Positions 51,772 through 60,586 are shown, counted from the first letter of the stretch. The stretch: 64,000 bases of DNA from Agathobaculum sp. Marseille-P7918 (GCF_900625105.1 NZ_UYYD01000001.1:248001-312000), one strand, 5' to 3'. Notes: generated by a model not told the origin, from the sequence alone. A program made the numbers and translations.

Positions 51772-52323
51772 TCAGCGCTTGTACTTTGCCACGCCTTCGG
51801 TATACAGATTGCCGCCGACACAGTCCTGCGAGACGATGGCGGTGAAATTCTCGACCGTCAGCCGCTTGACCGACTCACAGCCCAGATCATCGTAGGCAAT
51901 CACCTCGACGTTCTTGATCGATGCCGCCTTGGCCGCGCCCGCGCCGCCGATAGCCACCATATATACCGCGCCGTTGCGCTGCATCGCGTCCTGCACAGTC
52001 TGGCTGCGCACGCCTTTGCCGATCATGCAGGCAAGGCCGGCATCCAACAGACGCGGTGCGAACGGATCCATGCGGCCCGAGGTCGTCGGTCCGACCGAAC
52101 CGATCACCTGGCCCGGCTTGGCCGGCGTCGGGCCCGCGTAATAGATCGCAGCGCCATCCAGATCAAAGGGCAGCGCTTCGCCCGCATCCATTGCGGCCAC
52201 GATCCGCTTGTGCGCCGCGTCACGCGCCGTGTATACCGTGCCGGTCAGCGTAACCGTATCGCCCGCGCGCAGCTTGGGCGCCATCTCCTTTAATTCCTCG
52301 GTTTTCAAATCATAATGCGCCAT
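51772..52323 (-). CDS. Fumarate hydratase class I, C-terminal (beta) subunit
   Basis: 183-residue beta subunit of the two-subunit iron-sulfur fumarase / L-tartrate dehydratase family. Motifs: LRAGDTVTLTGTVYTARDAAHKR near residue 18, YYAGPTPAKPGQVIGSVGPTTSGRMD near 61, MIGKG near 100 and AIGGAGA near 125. The alpha subunit with the cluster-binding Cys is not adjacent and not in this window. It starts two bases after the stop of the upstream coiled-coil gene, with GGAGG inside that gene's end. Confidence 0.92.
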   Translation of the reverse strand: MAHYDLKTEELKEMAPKLRAGDTVTLTGTVYTARDAAHKRIVAAMDAGEALPFDLDGAAIYYAGPTPAKPGQVIGSVGPTTSGRMDPFAPRLLDAGLACMIGKGVRSQTVQDAMQRNGAVYMVAIGGAGAAKAASIKNVEVIAYDDLGCESVKRLTVENFTAIVSQDCVGGNLYTEGVAKYKR

Positions 52324-52325
52324 GC

Positions 52326-53051
52326 TTATTCCTCCGCTTTCGGCCGCAGATTGTTCAGAACATCCCGCAGCCCGCCTTTATTCTTTTCCGCTTCTCCCTT
52401 GCCCAGCGCCGCGCTGATCCGGTCGATCTCGCCGAGCACCTCGCTGGCCTTGCGCGCCATCTCCGCCGACTCCTGCTGGCTGCGCGTGAGCACCGTACGG
52501 TAATTTTCCTTGGTCGCGTCCAGCTGCCGCTTTACCTGATCGATCATCTCGAGCGACTGCCGGCGCAGCTTCTGAAGTTCGGTCTTGGCGTCCTCTTCGA
52601 TCTGCTTGGCACGCCGATAGGCGGAAAGCTCCATCTCCGCGATCTTATCCTTGGAGGCGTCATACTCGCCGCACTTGGCGGTCAGCTTGGCGTTTTCCGC
52701 CGTCAGACGGTCATTTTCCGCCGCAAGTTCTTCCGCGCGGGCGTTCTGCGCTTCAATCTCTCCGGTCTGCATGGAAAAGCCGCGCTCGATCTGGTCCAGC
52801 TGGGCGCGGATCTTGTCGGTATCCAGCGTCATTTCCCCCAGCCGCTCGAGCAATTCTGCATTCTTTGCGGTCAGCGTCTTGTTCTGCTCGCTCAGTTCCG
52901 ACATGGCCGCCTGCGCTTCGGTCAGCTGGCGGCGCAGCTCCTCGGTTTCGGAAAAATACTTGCTGTCGGTTTCCTCTATGTATCGCAGCACGTCCTCCCG
53001 CTTAAAGCCGCCGAACAACGCCCCGCGGAAGCCCTTATTCTGCTCGTCCAT
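52326..53051 (-). CDS. DivIVA-like coiled-coil protein
   Basis: 241-residue soluble protein. The N-terminal FKREDVLRYIEETD segment resembles the membrane-binding DivIVA start region; residues about 25-210 are a continuous coiled coil rich in Glu, Ala, Lys and Leu (ELRRQLTEAQAAM, ELLERLGEMT, AENDRLTAENAKL). Likely involved in cell-pole or division organisation, but the match is to fold type. Promoter TTGCTA-17-TATACT at 53093-53121. Confidence 0.78.
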   Translation of the reverse strand: MDEQNKGFRGALFGGFKREDVLRYIEETDSKYFSETEELRRQLTEAQAAMSELSEQNKTLTAKNAELLERLGEMTLDTDKIRAQLDQIERGFSMQTGEIEAQNARAEELAAENDRLTAENAKLTAKCGEYDASKDKIAEMELSAYRRAKQIEEDAKTELQKLRRQSLEMIDQVKRQLDATKENYRTVLTRSQQESAEMARKASEVLGEIDRISAALGKGEAEKNKGGLRDVLNNLRPKAEE

Positions 53052-53092
53052 TCCTGTATTTCCTCCACATTACGATCTCTATGATAAAGTAT

Positions 53093-53121
53093 AGTATAGC
53101 AAAAACCGCTTCCAATAGCAA
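53093..53121 (-). promoter_or_regulatory. Promoter of the DivIVA-like / fumarase operon
   Basis: TTGCTA (53116-53121), 17-bp spacer, TATACT (53093-53098) on the minus strand. Confidence 0.7.
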
Positions 53122-53182
53122 CAAAAAACGCGCTCCCCTTTGCAGCGCTCGCATTACCGCCCGGCCGCCTTACTATTTTTTC

Positions 53183-53211
53183 TTGCAAAAAACGATCGGC
53201 AGTGTTATGAT
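53183..53211 (+). promoter_or_regulatory. Threonine ammonia-lyase gene promoter
   Basis: TTGCAA (53183-53188), 17-bp spacer, TATGAT (53206-53211), 33 bases before the start. Confidence 0.78.
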
Positions 53212-53243
53212 AAATTTATCTAGCTAAATTGAGGAAGAATGCC

Positions 53244-54455
53244 ATGTTAGAATTAAAAGATTTTGAAGCAGCGGCGGATCGACTGAAAAATGTCATCCAC
53301 GACATCCCGCTGTCCACCTCCTGCACCTTCTCGGATATGACCGGTGCGGAAGTGTACCTGAAATACGAAAACCAGCAGAAAACCGGCTCCTTCAAGGTGC
53401 GCGGCGCGTACAACAAGATCATGAAGCGTTATGCCGAGGGCGATCTGCACGCTGTCGTCGCCTCGTCCGCAGGCAACCACGCACAGGGCGTGGCCTTTGC
53501 GGCCAGCTCGGTCGGCGTCAAGTCCACGATCGTCATGCCGCGCTCGACGCCGATCGCCAAGGTTTCGGCCACGCAGGGCTATGGCGCAGAAGTCGTGCTC
53601 GCGGGCAATATTTACGACGAAGCCTATGCCAAAGCGTGCGAAATCTGCGAGGAAACCGGCGCGGAATTCATCCATCCGTTTGACGATGAGGATGTCATGG
53701 CCGGCCAAGGCACGATTGCGCTCGAAATCCTGCGCGATCTGCCGTTTGTGGACATGATTTTTGTACCTGCGGGCGGCGGCGGACTGATTTCCGGCGTGGC
53801 GGCCTGCGCCAAGCAGATCAACCCGCGCATCCAGATCATCGGCGTGCAGGCAGAAGGCGCACCGGCCATCGCCAACTCGTTCCGTGCCGGCACACTGACC
53901 CCCTCGGATTCGGTGCGCACGATCGCGGACGGCATCGCCGTCAAGACGCCGGGCACAAAAACCTTCGAATATATTCAGAAGTATGTTGACCGCGTGGTAA
54001 CGGTATCGGACGACGAGATCTCGTCCGCCGTTCTGCTGCTGCTCGAGCGCTGCAAGCAGGTCGTGGAGACCTCGGGCGCCGCTTCGCTTGCAGCCGTGCT
54101 CAACAACAAAGTGGACGTCAAGGGCAAAAAGGTCGTCTGCGTGCTGTCCGGCGGCAATATCGACGTGTCTTTCATTCACAAGATCGTTGAAAAGGGCCTT
54201 GTCACCCGCTGCCGTCACCTCAAGTTCTCGACCATCATGCCGGACGCGCCCGGCGCGCTCGAACGCTTCGCGCATCTGGTTGCCCAGGAAAACGCCAATA
54301 TCATCCGCTTCCAGCACGATCGCGTGCAGGCCGATCTGGATATCGGCGAGGCGATCATTCAGGTCGTTTGCGAGGTTGGCGGCGTGGAACACGCCAAGCG
54401 TCTGCTCGATGAAATGGAGCGACAAGGCTATCAGGTCTTCACTTCGCAGATCTGA
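53244..54455 (+). CDS. ilvA: Threonine ammonia-lyase (threonine dehydratase)
   Basis: 403-residue PLP enzyme converting threonine to 2-oxobutanoate and ammonia. The PLP lysine is Lys51 in TGSFKVRGAYNK; the substrate loop SSAGNHAQG is near residue 75; the phosphate-binding Gly loop AGGGGLISG is near 178. The C-terminal 75 residues look like an ACT-type regulatory domain, giving the 400-residue class seen in catabolic and some biosynthetic enzymes. GAGGA lies before the ATG at 53244. Monocistronic. Biosynthetic (isoleucine) versus degradative role cannot be decided here. Confidence 0.93.
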   Translation: MLELKDFEAAADRLKNVIHDIPLSTSCTFSDMTGAEVYLKYENQQKTGSFKVRGAYNKIMKRYAEGDLHAVVASSAGNHAQGVAFAASSVGVKSTIVMPRSTPIAKVSATQGYGAEVVLAGNIYDEAYAKACEICEETGAEFIHPFDDEDVMAGQGTIALEILRDLPFVDMIFVPAGGGGLISGVAACAKQINPRIQIIGVQAEGAPAIANSFRAGTLTPSDSVRTIADGIAVKTPGTKTFEYIQKYVDRVVTVSDDEISSAVLLLLERCKQVVETSGAASLAAVLNNKVDVKGKKVVCVLSGGNIDVSFIHKIVEKGLVTRCRHLKFSTIMPDAPGALERFAHLVAQENANIIRFQHDRVQADLDIGEAIIQVVCEVGGVEHAKRLLDEMERQGYQVFTSQI

Positions 54456-54481
54456 TTTTCATCACCCAAGCAGTTTATCAG

Positions 54482-54512
54482 GCAGGCAGCCAAACAGGCT
54501 GCCTGCTTTTTT
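54482..54512 (+). terminator. ilvA terminator
   Basis: Ten-base stem (54482-54491 and 54497-54506) with AAACA loop, then TTTTTTG. Confidence 0.92.
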
Positions 54513-54547
54513 GTGCGCTTTTCCGCACAGACAAACCGCAAAGCCGA

Positions 54548-54577
54548 TTGACAGCGCAATCCCCTTTCCTGTATGAT
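54548..54577 (+). promoter_or_regulatory. Promoter of the SLH-CapA gene
   Basis: TTGACA (54548-54553), 18-bp spacer, TATGAT (54572-54577), about 60 bases before the start. Confidence 0.7.
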
Positions 54578-54636
54578 GGAAACATATGGAGCGGCACGTC
54601 TTTGCTGCCGCAAACCGGAAAAGGCAGGTAAAAGAG

Positions 54637-56610
54637 ATGAAAAAACGGCTTTGTGCCGCGGCCTTACTGGCCGCATTTCTCACCGGCTCCAGCGCCGCCG
54701 CATGGGACGGCAGCGGAATCGGTATCAGCTGGTGGGCGACCGACGAAGTGCAGGCAGCCTACGACAGCGGTGCGGTATCCCAGGACTTTGATCTCGGCAC
54801 AGACTACACGCGCCCGATCACGCGCGGCGAACTGGCGCGGCTGACGGTCGATCTGGTCGCGCATGAGCAGCAGCTTTCGGTCCCCGACCTGACCGCACAG
54901 CTCGGCATCACACTGCAATCCGTTCCGCTCACGCCCGCGCAGCCCGCGGAAGAGCCGACCGCACCGAGCGAAAGTGAACCCGTCGAAACGGCCGATCCGC
55001 CCGCCGTGGACCAAACCGTATCCACCGATCCGGAAACGCCCGCATCCGAATCGGATAAACCGGTATCTGACGCCGATATGGATGATACGGCAGCGCCGCC
55101 GCTCTCCGGCGCCGACGGCGACGGGTCCGACAGCGTTCCCGACACAACCACGCCGGATACGGACCTACCTGCCGATGTGGCGGACACAGCCGACGACCGC
55201 GATATCGCAGCCGAAGCAGAACAGTCGGTTTCCGACACCGATCTCCCCGCAGACGGCTCCGCTTCTTCTGGCGACGAAGACGCACAGCTCCAACCAACTG
55301 ACGAAGCTGTCCCCGCCTGGGGCGATCCACTCGACGGCGGTCTGCCCTTTGTGGCGTCCGGCAGTTTTGGCGACACACAAAGTGTATACATTGAAATTGC
55401 AGCACGGCTCGGCATCGTCAACGGCTCGAACGGCCTGTTCCGCCCGAATGATCTGGTTTCCCGCGCAGAAGCCGCTGCCATGATGCAGCGCTGCATGGGT
55501 GTGCTGGGCTGTTCGGAGGCCAACCGCCAGCCGCAGAGTTTTTCTGACAATTACGATATTCCGCGTTGGGCAGTGGAATCGGTCAAGTACATTTCCGGTC
55601 GAACCGATGTCAATGGACAAGCCATCATGGGCGGTTCGGGCGGCAAATTTTCTCCACTCGGCACCTATACGGTGGAACAGGCCATTCTGTCGCTGCGGCG
55701 CATGCAGTCCTCGCTCGCGGTCACTGAAGTGGCCGAAGGTTGGCGTGACGCACCCGGCTACAACAGCGTGCAGCTGGCGCTTACCTTTGGCGGCGACTGC
55801 ACCCTGGGCCGCGGCCACAACTTCGCATACAGTGGTTCGTTTGATGAGATGTACGACAAACAAGGCCCTTCCTACTTTTTCTCCGGCATTACCGAATTTT
55901 TTAACGACGATCTGACCATGGTCAATTTTGAAGGCACGCTGACCACCGCGACCGCCCACGCCGACAAAACGTTCGTGTTCAAAGGCCGTCCGGCTTATGC
56001 CAAAGTACTGGACGCAGGCAGCATCGACGTCGTCTCGCTTGCCAACAACCATTCTATGGATTACTTACAGCGCGGCTATGACGACACGGTTCGCAATCTG
56101 TCTCCCTATGTCGCAGTTTCGGGCTACGACCGCATGCCGATCGTCACAGTCAAGGGAGTGCGCATCGGTTTTGCCTCCAATGTCGGCTGGTCATTCGACA
56201 CGGCACAGAAATCCTTCATCACGAACGCCATCCGCAGCCTGCGTTCCCGCGGCGCGGAACTCATCGTGTTCAATTACCACTGGGGCATCGAAAAATCCTA
56301 TCACAGCGATGCGACCCAGCGCGCCATCGGACACTACTGCATCGATCAGGGTGCGGATCTCGTGATCGGCCATCACCCGCATGTTGTGCAGGAGGTCGAA
56401 GTTTACAAAGGCAAGCCGATCGCCTATTCGCTGGGCAATCTGGTGTTCGGCGGCAACAACAACCCCTCGGATAAAAACTGTCTGATCTTCCGTCAGAACT
56501 ATACCTTCGATCTGGATACCCGCGACATCACCGCTTCGTCTTATCAGGCAATTCCGTACACGGTGTCCTCGGTTTCCTGGCGCAACGACTATCATCCCAC
56601 CAAAAAATAA
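54637..56610 (+). CDS. SLH-anchored CapA family protein
   Basis: 657-residue exported protein: signal peptide about 1-22 (MKKRLCAAALLAAFLTG), first SLH-like domain (about 25-75), an acidic Asp/Glu/Ser/Pro/Thr linker (about 85-230) likely to be extended in the wall, two more SLH domains (about 250-295 and 300-360), and a C-terminal CapA/PgsA (PGA_cap) metallophosphatase-type domain from about 385. Motifs: FGGDCTLGRGHN, VNFEGTLTT, SLANNHSMDY, NYHWGIEK, IGHHPHVVQ. CapA proteins are linked to poly-gamma-glutamate export or anchoring. No other pgs/cap gene is present, so a general surface phosphoesterase role is also possible. Confidence 0.88.
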   Translation: MKKRLCAAALLAAFLTGSSAAAWDGSGIGISWWATDEVQAAYDSGAVSQDFDLGTDYTRPITRGELARLTVDLVAHEQQLSVPDLTAQLGITLQSVPLTPAQPAEEPTAPSESEPVETADPPAVDQTVSTDPETPASESDKPVSDADMDDTAAPPLSGADGDGSDSVPDTTTPDTDLPADVADTADDRDIAAEAEQSVSDTDLPADGSASSGDEDAQLQPTDEAVPAWGDPLDGGLPFVASGSFGDTQSVYIEIAARLGIVNGSNGLFRPNDLVSRAEAAAMMQRCMGVLGCSEANRQPQSFSDNYDIPRWAVESVKYISGRTDVNGQAIMGGSGGKFSPLGTYTVEQAILSLRRMQSSLAVTEVAEGWRDAPGYNSVQLALTFGGDCTLGRGHNFAYSGSFDEMYDKQGPSYFFSGITEFFNDDLTMVNFEGTLTTATAHADKTFVFKGRPAYAKVLDAGSIDVVSLANNHSMDYLQRGYDDTVRNLSPYVAVSGYDRMPIVTVKGVRIGFASNVGWSFDTAQKSFITNAIRSLRSRGAELIVFNYHWGIEKSYHSDATQRAIGHYCIDQGADLVIGHHPHVVQEVEVYKGKPIAYSLGNLVFGGNNNPSDKNCLIFRQNYTFDLDTRDITASSYQAIPYTVSSVSWRNDYHPTKK

Positions 56611-56634
56611 TGTGTTGAAAAGGATCGTCCCTCT

Positions 56635-57279
56635 ATGAAGCACTTTCCCCTTCTGCCGCAGCGGCTGTTTGTTCTGCTGATCGGCGTTGCCGTAACCGAG
56701 TTCGGCAGCCAGCTTTTCGTCGCACTCAACGTCGGTGCAGACCCGTTTATGATTCTGGTACAGGGTGTTTCGCGGCAAACCGGACTGAGCTACGGTCAGG
56801 CCAGCACCGCACTGATGCTGCTCTGTCTGGCCGGCATCTTCCTGTTTGACCGCCGCCAGATCCACCCCGGCACGATCTTCTGTATTTTCTGTCTCGGACC
56901 GCTGGTGGACTTTTATGCCTTCCTGTTTGGGCGTCTGCTGCCGCAGACCCGCCCCCTTCTCCTGACCATCCTGCTGATCGCTCTTGGCTGCATCATCGTC
57001 TCGATCGGCATCGGAATTTCCGTGCGTTCGGACGCCGGCGCCTGTTCCAATGATCTGATTCCCGTTATCGCGCACGAGCGCCTTCCGTTCCTCCAACTGC
57101 GCTGGACGCGTATGATCTGGGATTTTGGCTGCATCCTGATCGGGTTCCTGCTCGGCGGCCAATTGGGTATCGGCACGATCATCGCTCTGACGCTGTACGG
57201 CCCCGGCCTGCAATTCTTTTTGCCGGTCGCCAATCGGCTGGCAGCGGCTGTCGGGCTGCCGCAAACCCAAAACCTTTAA
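56635..57279 (+). CDS. YczE/YyaS-type membrane protein
   Basis: 214-residue integral membrane protein with about five hydrophobic segments. LNVGADPFMILVQGVS near residue 31 and RSDAGACSNDLIPVIAHE near 131 form a pair of related repeats seen in the YczE/YitT-like family. Function unknown; in Bacillus YczE is needed for surfactin-type synthesis through an unclear route. It starts 24 bases after the SLH-CapA stop and is likely co-transcribed. Confidence 0.8.
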   Translation: MKHFPLLPQRLFVLLIGVAVTEFGSQLFVALNVGADPFMILVQGVSRQTGLSYGQASTALMLLCLAGIFLFDRRQIHPGTIFCIFCLGPLVDFYAFLFGRLLPQTRPLLLTILLIALGCIIVSIGIGISVRSDAGACSNDLIPVIAHERLPFLQLRWTRMIWDFGCILIGFLLGGQLGIGTIIALTLYGPGLQFFLPVANRLAAAVGLPQTQNL

Positions 57280-57308
57280 AAAAGCACGCCGGTTTCCCGG
57301 CGTGCTTT
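57280..57308. terminator. Bidirectional terminator between the YczE-type and tautomerase-like genes
   Basis: Thirteen-base stem around TTTC with A-run left and T-run right. Confidence 0.9.
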
Positions 57309-57322
57309 TCGCGTTCTGTATC

Positions 57323-57664
57323 TTATTTCATGCTGCCCTTGGTGCCCCAGTTGGCGAACTCACTGTATGTCAGGTAGATGCCGTCCTCCGGCAGCCCGGT
57401 CGTCTGCTGCACCGCCTGAAACGCCGCCTCGGTAAACGCCTTTTGATTGGCAAATTCGGTCGAACCATAGCAGCGAACGTCCAAAAATGCCAGTTCCCGC
57501 TTTTCGCCCGCGAAATACATCGTGTGGCCGTCCGCAATATCCACCATCAGCGCTTTTTCACTTTTGCCCGGGATGACGCTGATTTTTTCCCCCAGCACGG
57601 TCTTGAGTGCGTCCTTTTGCTCATCTGATAATTTCTTTGACGTGGAAATACCGATATACGGCAT
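57323..57664 (-). CDS. MIF/tautomerase-like protein
   Basis: 113-residue protein starting MPYIGISTSKKLS; removal of Met leaves the catalytic Pro1 typical of the tautomerase/MIF superfamily. Length (about 113) and the repeated beta-alpha-beta pattern fit MIF-like phenylpyruvate tautomerases. The natural substrate is unknown. GAGGTGC precedes the ATG. Monocistronic. Confidence 0.85.
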   Translation of the reverse strand: MPYIGISTSKKLSDEQKDALKTVLGEKISVIPGKSEKALMVDIADGHTMYFAGEKRELAFLDVRCYGSTEFANQKAFTEAAFQAVQQTTGLPEDGIYLTYSEFANWGTKGSMK

Positions 57665-57834
57665 AGTTTGCACCTCATTTCAAACATTTTCTCTATTATA
57701 TCATGCACATTCTCCCAGTACAAGACAAGGAATTTATAAACGCTTTGTTAATTTTGCTCAAAAAATGTGCACATTTGGTTGCTTGTGTGGTATGATATTA
57801 GCAGTAATTTATACTGCCGAACGGATGTGTGCTT

Positions 57835-58803
57835 ATGAATATCAAGTGTACGCAAAATATTTATAAAAGCGCCAACGGTGTATCCAATGTTACCTACTAC
57901 ATTCTGGTGCCGGAGGAAGTGGAAGTGCGCGGCATCGTGCAGCTTTCGCACGGCATGTGCGAATATTTCTCCCGATATACCGCGTTCGCAAAATATCTGT
58001 GCAGCCTCGGCTTCATCGTCTGCGGCAATGACCATATCGGACACGGTGCATCCGTAGCCCGCGCTTCCGAGCTTGGCTTTTTTGCCACCCGTGACGGCTG
58101 GAAGTATCTGGTGCAGGACGTCGAACAGCTGACCGATCTGATGCAGCGCCGCTATCCCGATCTCCCCTATTTTTTGCTGGGACACTCCATGGGTTCGCTG
58201 ATCGCCCGGCTGTATCTGACCGAGTACGGAGACAAGCTGTCCGGCTGTATCCTGATCGGCACAGCCGGCCCCAATGCCGCCGCCGTCAGCGCGGCACATC
58301 TGGCCGATTCGATCGCCCACTCCCGCGGCATGACCTATCGCAGCGGTTTCCTGTCCAGTCTGACCTTCAAAGGCTTCAACCGCAAAATCAAAAACCCACA
58401 CACGGTTTTCGATTGGCTCAGCCGGGATGAATCCGTCGTTTCACTCTATCAATCGGACGAAAAATGCAATTTTATTTTTACGGCGACCGGTTTCCGCGAT
58501 CTGTATACCCTGATTGCCAAAGCCAATTCATCCCATACCTTTCGCCGCACTCCGCGCGAGTTGCCTTTGCTGTTTCTGTCCGGAGATAAAGACCCTGTCG
58601 GAAAATACGGGGAAGGCGTGCGCCGGGTGGTCAATCTGTATCGCGGTGCAGGCGTTAAAAACATTGAGGTCATCTTCTACAAAGATGCGCGCCATGAAGT
58701 GCTCAATGAACTGGGCCGATTGGATGCGTTCGGAGATATTTCCCGTTGGCTGGAAAATCAACTTACTGCGCAGGCGGAAACTGCGGCGCAGGCTGTCAAC
58801 TGA
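57835..58803 (+). CDS. Alpha/beta hydrolase, monoacylglycerol lipase-like
   Basis: 322-residue serine hydrolase. Nucleophile elbow GHSMGS near residue 120, oxyanion region LSHGMCEYFSRY near 41, acidic residue in LSGDKDPVG near 250, and catalytic His in DARHEVLNE near 286. Family motif HGxxE/xSRY and helix FxGHS place it with monoacylglycerol lipase/lysophospholipase (PldB) proteins. ATG at 57835 is preferred; a GTG two codons earlier is possible. Extended -10 TGGTATGAT at 57788-57796. Confidence 0.9.
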   Translation: MNIKCTQNIYKSANGVSNVTYYILVPEEVEVRGIVQLSHGMCEYFSRYTAFAKYLCSLGFIVCGNDHIGHGASVARASELGFFATRDGWKYLVQDVEQLTDLMQRRYPDLPYFLLGHSMGSLIARLYLTEYGDKLSGCILIGTAGPNAAAVSAAHLADSIAHSRGMTYRSGFLSSLTFKGFNRKIKNPHTVFDWLSRDESVVSLYQSDEKCNFIFTATGFRDLYTLIAKANSSHTFRRTPRELPLLFLSGDKDPVGKYGEGVRRVVNLYRGAGVKNIEVIFYKDARHEVLNELGRLDAFGDISRWLENQLTAQAETAAQAVN

Positions 58804-58820
58804 ATTTGTTTTCTCAAAGC

Positions 58821-58852
58821 AAAAACCGCGCTGCGATACGCAGCGCGGTTTT
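58821..58852. terminator. Bidirectional terminator between the hydrolase and HAD genes
   Basis: Stem AAACCGCGCTGCG / CGCAGCGCGGTTT with A-run left and T-run right. Confidence 0.9.
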
Positions 58853-58858
58853 TTTCTG

Positions 58859-59479
58859 TCATTTTCTCAGCCGCAGAATCTCGCGCGGGTGTGACAAGCG
58901 GATGTCCGCCTGCAGCTGATCCGGCGCATGGCAGCCCCACATGGCCAGCGCGCCCGGAATCCCGGCAGAACGCGCACACTGCATGTCATACGGGCTGTCG
59001 CCGATGAATACGGCCTCCTCCGCGCTGCCGTCCATGCGTCTGAGGCACTCGAACAGCTCGTCCGGCGCAGGCTTGGGCGCCGTGACATCATCCGAACAGA
59101 CTACTGCGTCAAAAAACTCTGCCAGACCGAGCGGCTTAACGCCGCGCGTATACTGCGAACGGTTGCGCGATGTAGCAATACCGAGCTTGTGGCCTGCGTC
59201 CCGCAGCGCGCGCAGGGTATCCATGATCCCGTCGTAAATTTCCACATGCTCCAGGTGGCGGTACGCTTCCTCTTCCCAGCTGTGCATCACCGCGTCAAAT
59301 TGCTCTTCCGGTACACCGCAATAGGCAAGCCCCTGCCAGCCGGTCATGCCGAACGCAGTCTGAATTTGTTCCGGCGTCGGCGTATATCCGTGCTCGTGCA
59401 GCGCCTGCCCCAGCGCAGGCAGATAAACCGGCGCGGAATCGATCAGCGTTCCGTCCACATCAAAGATAAAGCAACTCAT
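58859..59479 (-). CDS. HAD family phosphatase
   Basis: 206-residue haloacid-dehalogenase-type hydrolase with a cap domain. Motif I FDVDGTLIDS (nucleophile Asp7, general acid Asp9), motif II IATSRN near residue 99, motif III Lys near 135 (APKPAPDE), motif IV IGDSPYDM near 160. Pattern matches phosphoglycolate phosphatase/beta-phosphoglucomutase-like enzymes; substrate unknown. Its start overlaps the ROK regulator's end by 20 bases, so it is co-transcribed and may serve the same sugar. Confidence 0.9.
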   Translation of the reverse strand: MSCFIFDVDGTLIDSAPVYLPALGQALHEHGYTPTPEQIQTAFGMTGWQGLAYCGVPEEQFDAVMHSWEEEAYRHLEHVEIYDGIMDTLRALRDAGHKLGIATSRNRSQYTRGVKPLGLAEFFDAVVCSDDVTAPKPAPDELFECLRRMDGSAEEAVFIGDSPYDMQCARSAGIPGALAMWGCHAPDQLQADIRLSHPREILRLRK

Positions 59480-60458
59480 GAATTCTATCCTCCGTTATTT
59501 TGTTCGCCCGGTCCCACAGACCGGCATCATAATCCATATCAAACGCAGCGGAAACCACCAGTTCCGGCAGTGCCTGCGCCGGAAGCGTCTGCGCACAGGC
59601 ATAGCGAATCCGCTCCAACCGCCCTTGCAGCAGCGGATTCTGATACAGCACCACCCGTTTGGGGTTGACCAGCGCCGCATACGCCCGGATCACCTGCATG
59701 TAATATGCCGTCATATCCGCCCCGGCAAACTGCGTTTTCGCGTAATCCAGATTGTGCTTGATCGGCAGATAGTGCAGCGCACCCGCAAACGACGACGCCC
59801 CGGTAAACACCTGCCCGTTCATCACAAGCCCTGCCTGCATGCCGGAAGCACTCAGATGAATCGCAACGACGACCTCGTCCATCCAGCCTTCCCGCACGCA
59901 GCAACCCATGGCCGCCAGAAAAATATCCCGCATGACAATGCACAGCGCGCCGCATCTCGCGGTCAGCTCACCCGCCAGATCTAAGCCGCGCAAATCCGCA
60001 TAGGCCGCGTCCTCCGACACCTTGCCGTCGTGCACCGCGCAGTCCACACCTAAAACCGCACTGCCCAGATTGGGGTATTGCTGCCGCATCCGCGACGCCA
60101 GCTCGTACAGCATCTGCAAAACCGATGTTTTGCGCTGCTGTTCTCCCTGCTGCACCACAGCGCCGTCCAGATCACGCACCGCATAATGCAGCCTGCCGTT
60201 TTCCAGCCGGGCACACAGCATTACGCGGAAGTGCGGATCGCGCATATACTGCTGCGCACAGCGTCCGCCCGTCGATGCCGCGGCGCCCGCTTCGCGGATC
60301 TCCCCGAGCAGCACCAGCTGGTCCACCGTGCGGCTGACGGTCGGGAAACTCAATCCCGTCTCCCGCGCCAGATCGTTTTTGCTCATTGCGCTGCCGCTTC
60401 GCAGTGCATGCCGCACGAGTTCGGTATTCATGTTACGCAATCGGGTTGCATCTGCCAT
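59460..60458 (-). CDS. ROK family transcriptional regulator lacking the zinc motif
   Basis: 332-residue protein: N-terminal winged helix (residues 1-65, MSKNDLARETGLSFPTVSRTVDQL) and a C-terminal ROK-like domain. The CxCGxxGC zinc motif and the DGGT phosphate-binding motif are missing, so it is not a kinase but a sugar-sensing repressor. A TTGACG-17-TAGACT promoter with a perfect AATAGTA-TTT-TACTATT palindrome at the start site lies upstream. It overlaps the HAD phosphatase gene. Confidence 0.88.
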   Translation of the reverse strand: MADATRLRNMNTELVRHALRSGSAMSKNDLARETGLSFPTVSRTVDQLVLLGEIREAGAAASTGGRCAQQYMRDPHFRVMLCARLENGRLHYAVRDLDGAVVQQGEQQRKTSVLQMLYELASRMRQQYPNLGSAVLGVDCAVHDGKVSEDAAYADLRGLDLAGELTARCGALCIVMRDIFLAAMGCCVREGWMDEVVVAIHLSASGMQAGLVMNGQVFTGASSFAGALHYLPIKHNLDYAKTQFAGADMTAYYMQVIRAYAALVNPKRVVLYQNPLLQGRLERIRYACAQTLPAQALPELVVSAAFDMDYDAGLWDRANKITEDRIHELLYL

Positions 60459-60483
60459 ACGCGCACCTTCTTAAACACTTTTT

Positions 60484-60532
60484 AATAGTATTTTACTATT
60501 GGCAGTCTATCACAGTTTTCATACCGCGTCAA
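60484..60532 (-). promoter_or_regulatory. ROK-HAD operon promoter and palindromic operator
   Basis: TTGACG (60527-60532), 17-bp spacer, TAGACT (60504-60509) on the minus strand. The perfect palindrome AATAGTA-TTT-TACTATT (60484-60500) covers the transcription start, suggesting autorepression. Confidence 0.75.
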
Positions 60533-60548
60533 GAAAATCGCATACAAA

Positions 60549-60572
60549 AGCGGACGGTCAAGGCCGTCCGCT
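60549..60572 (-). terminator. Terminator of rpe
   Basis: Nine-base stem (60549-60557 and 60564-60572), then TTTTGTATG on the minus strand. Confidence 0.85.
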
Positions 60573-60586
60573 CTTATGAAAATCTG

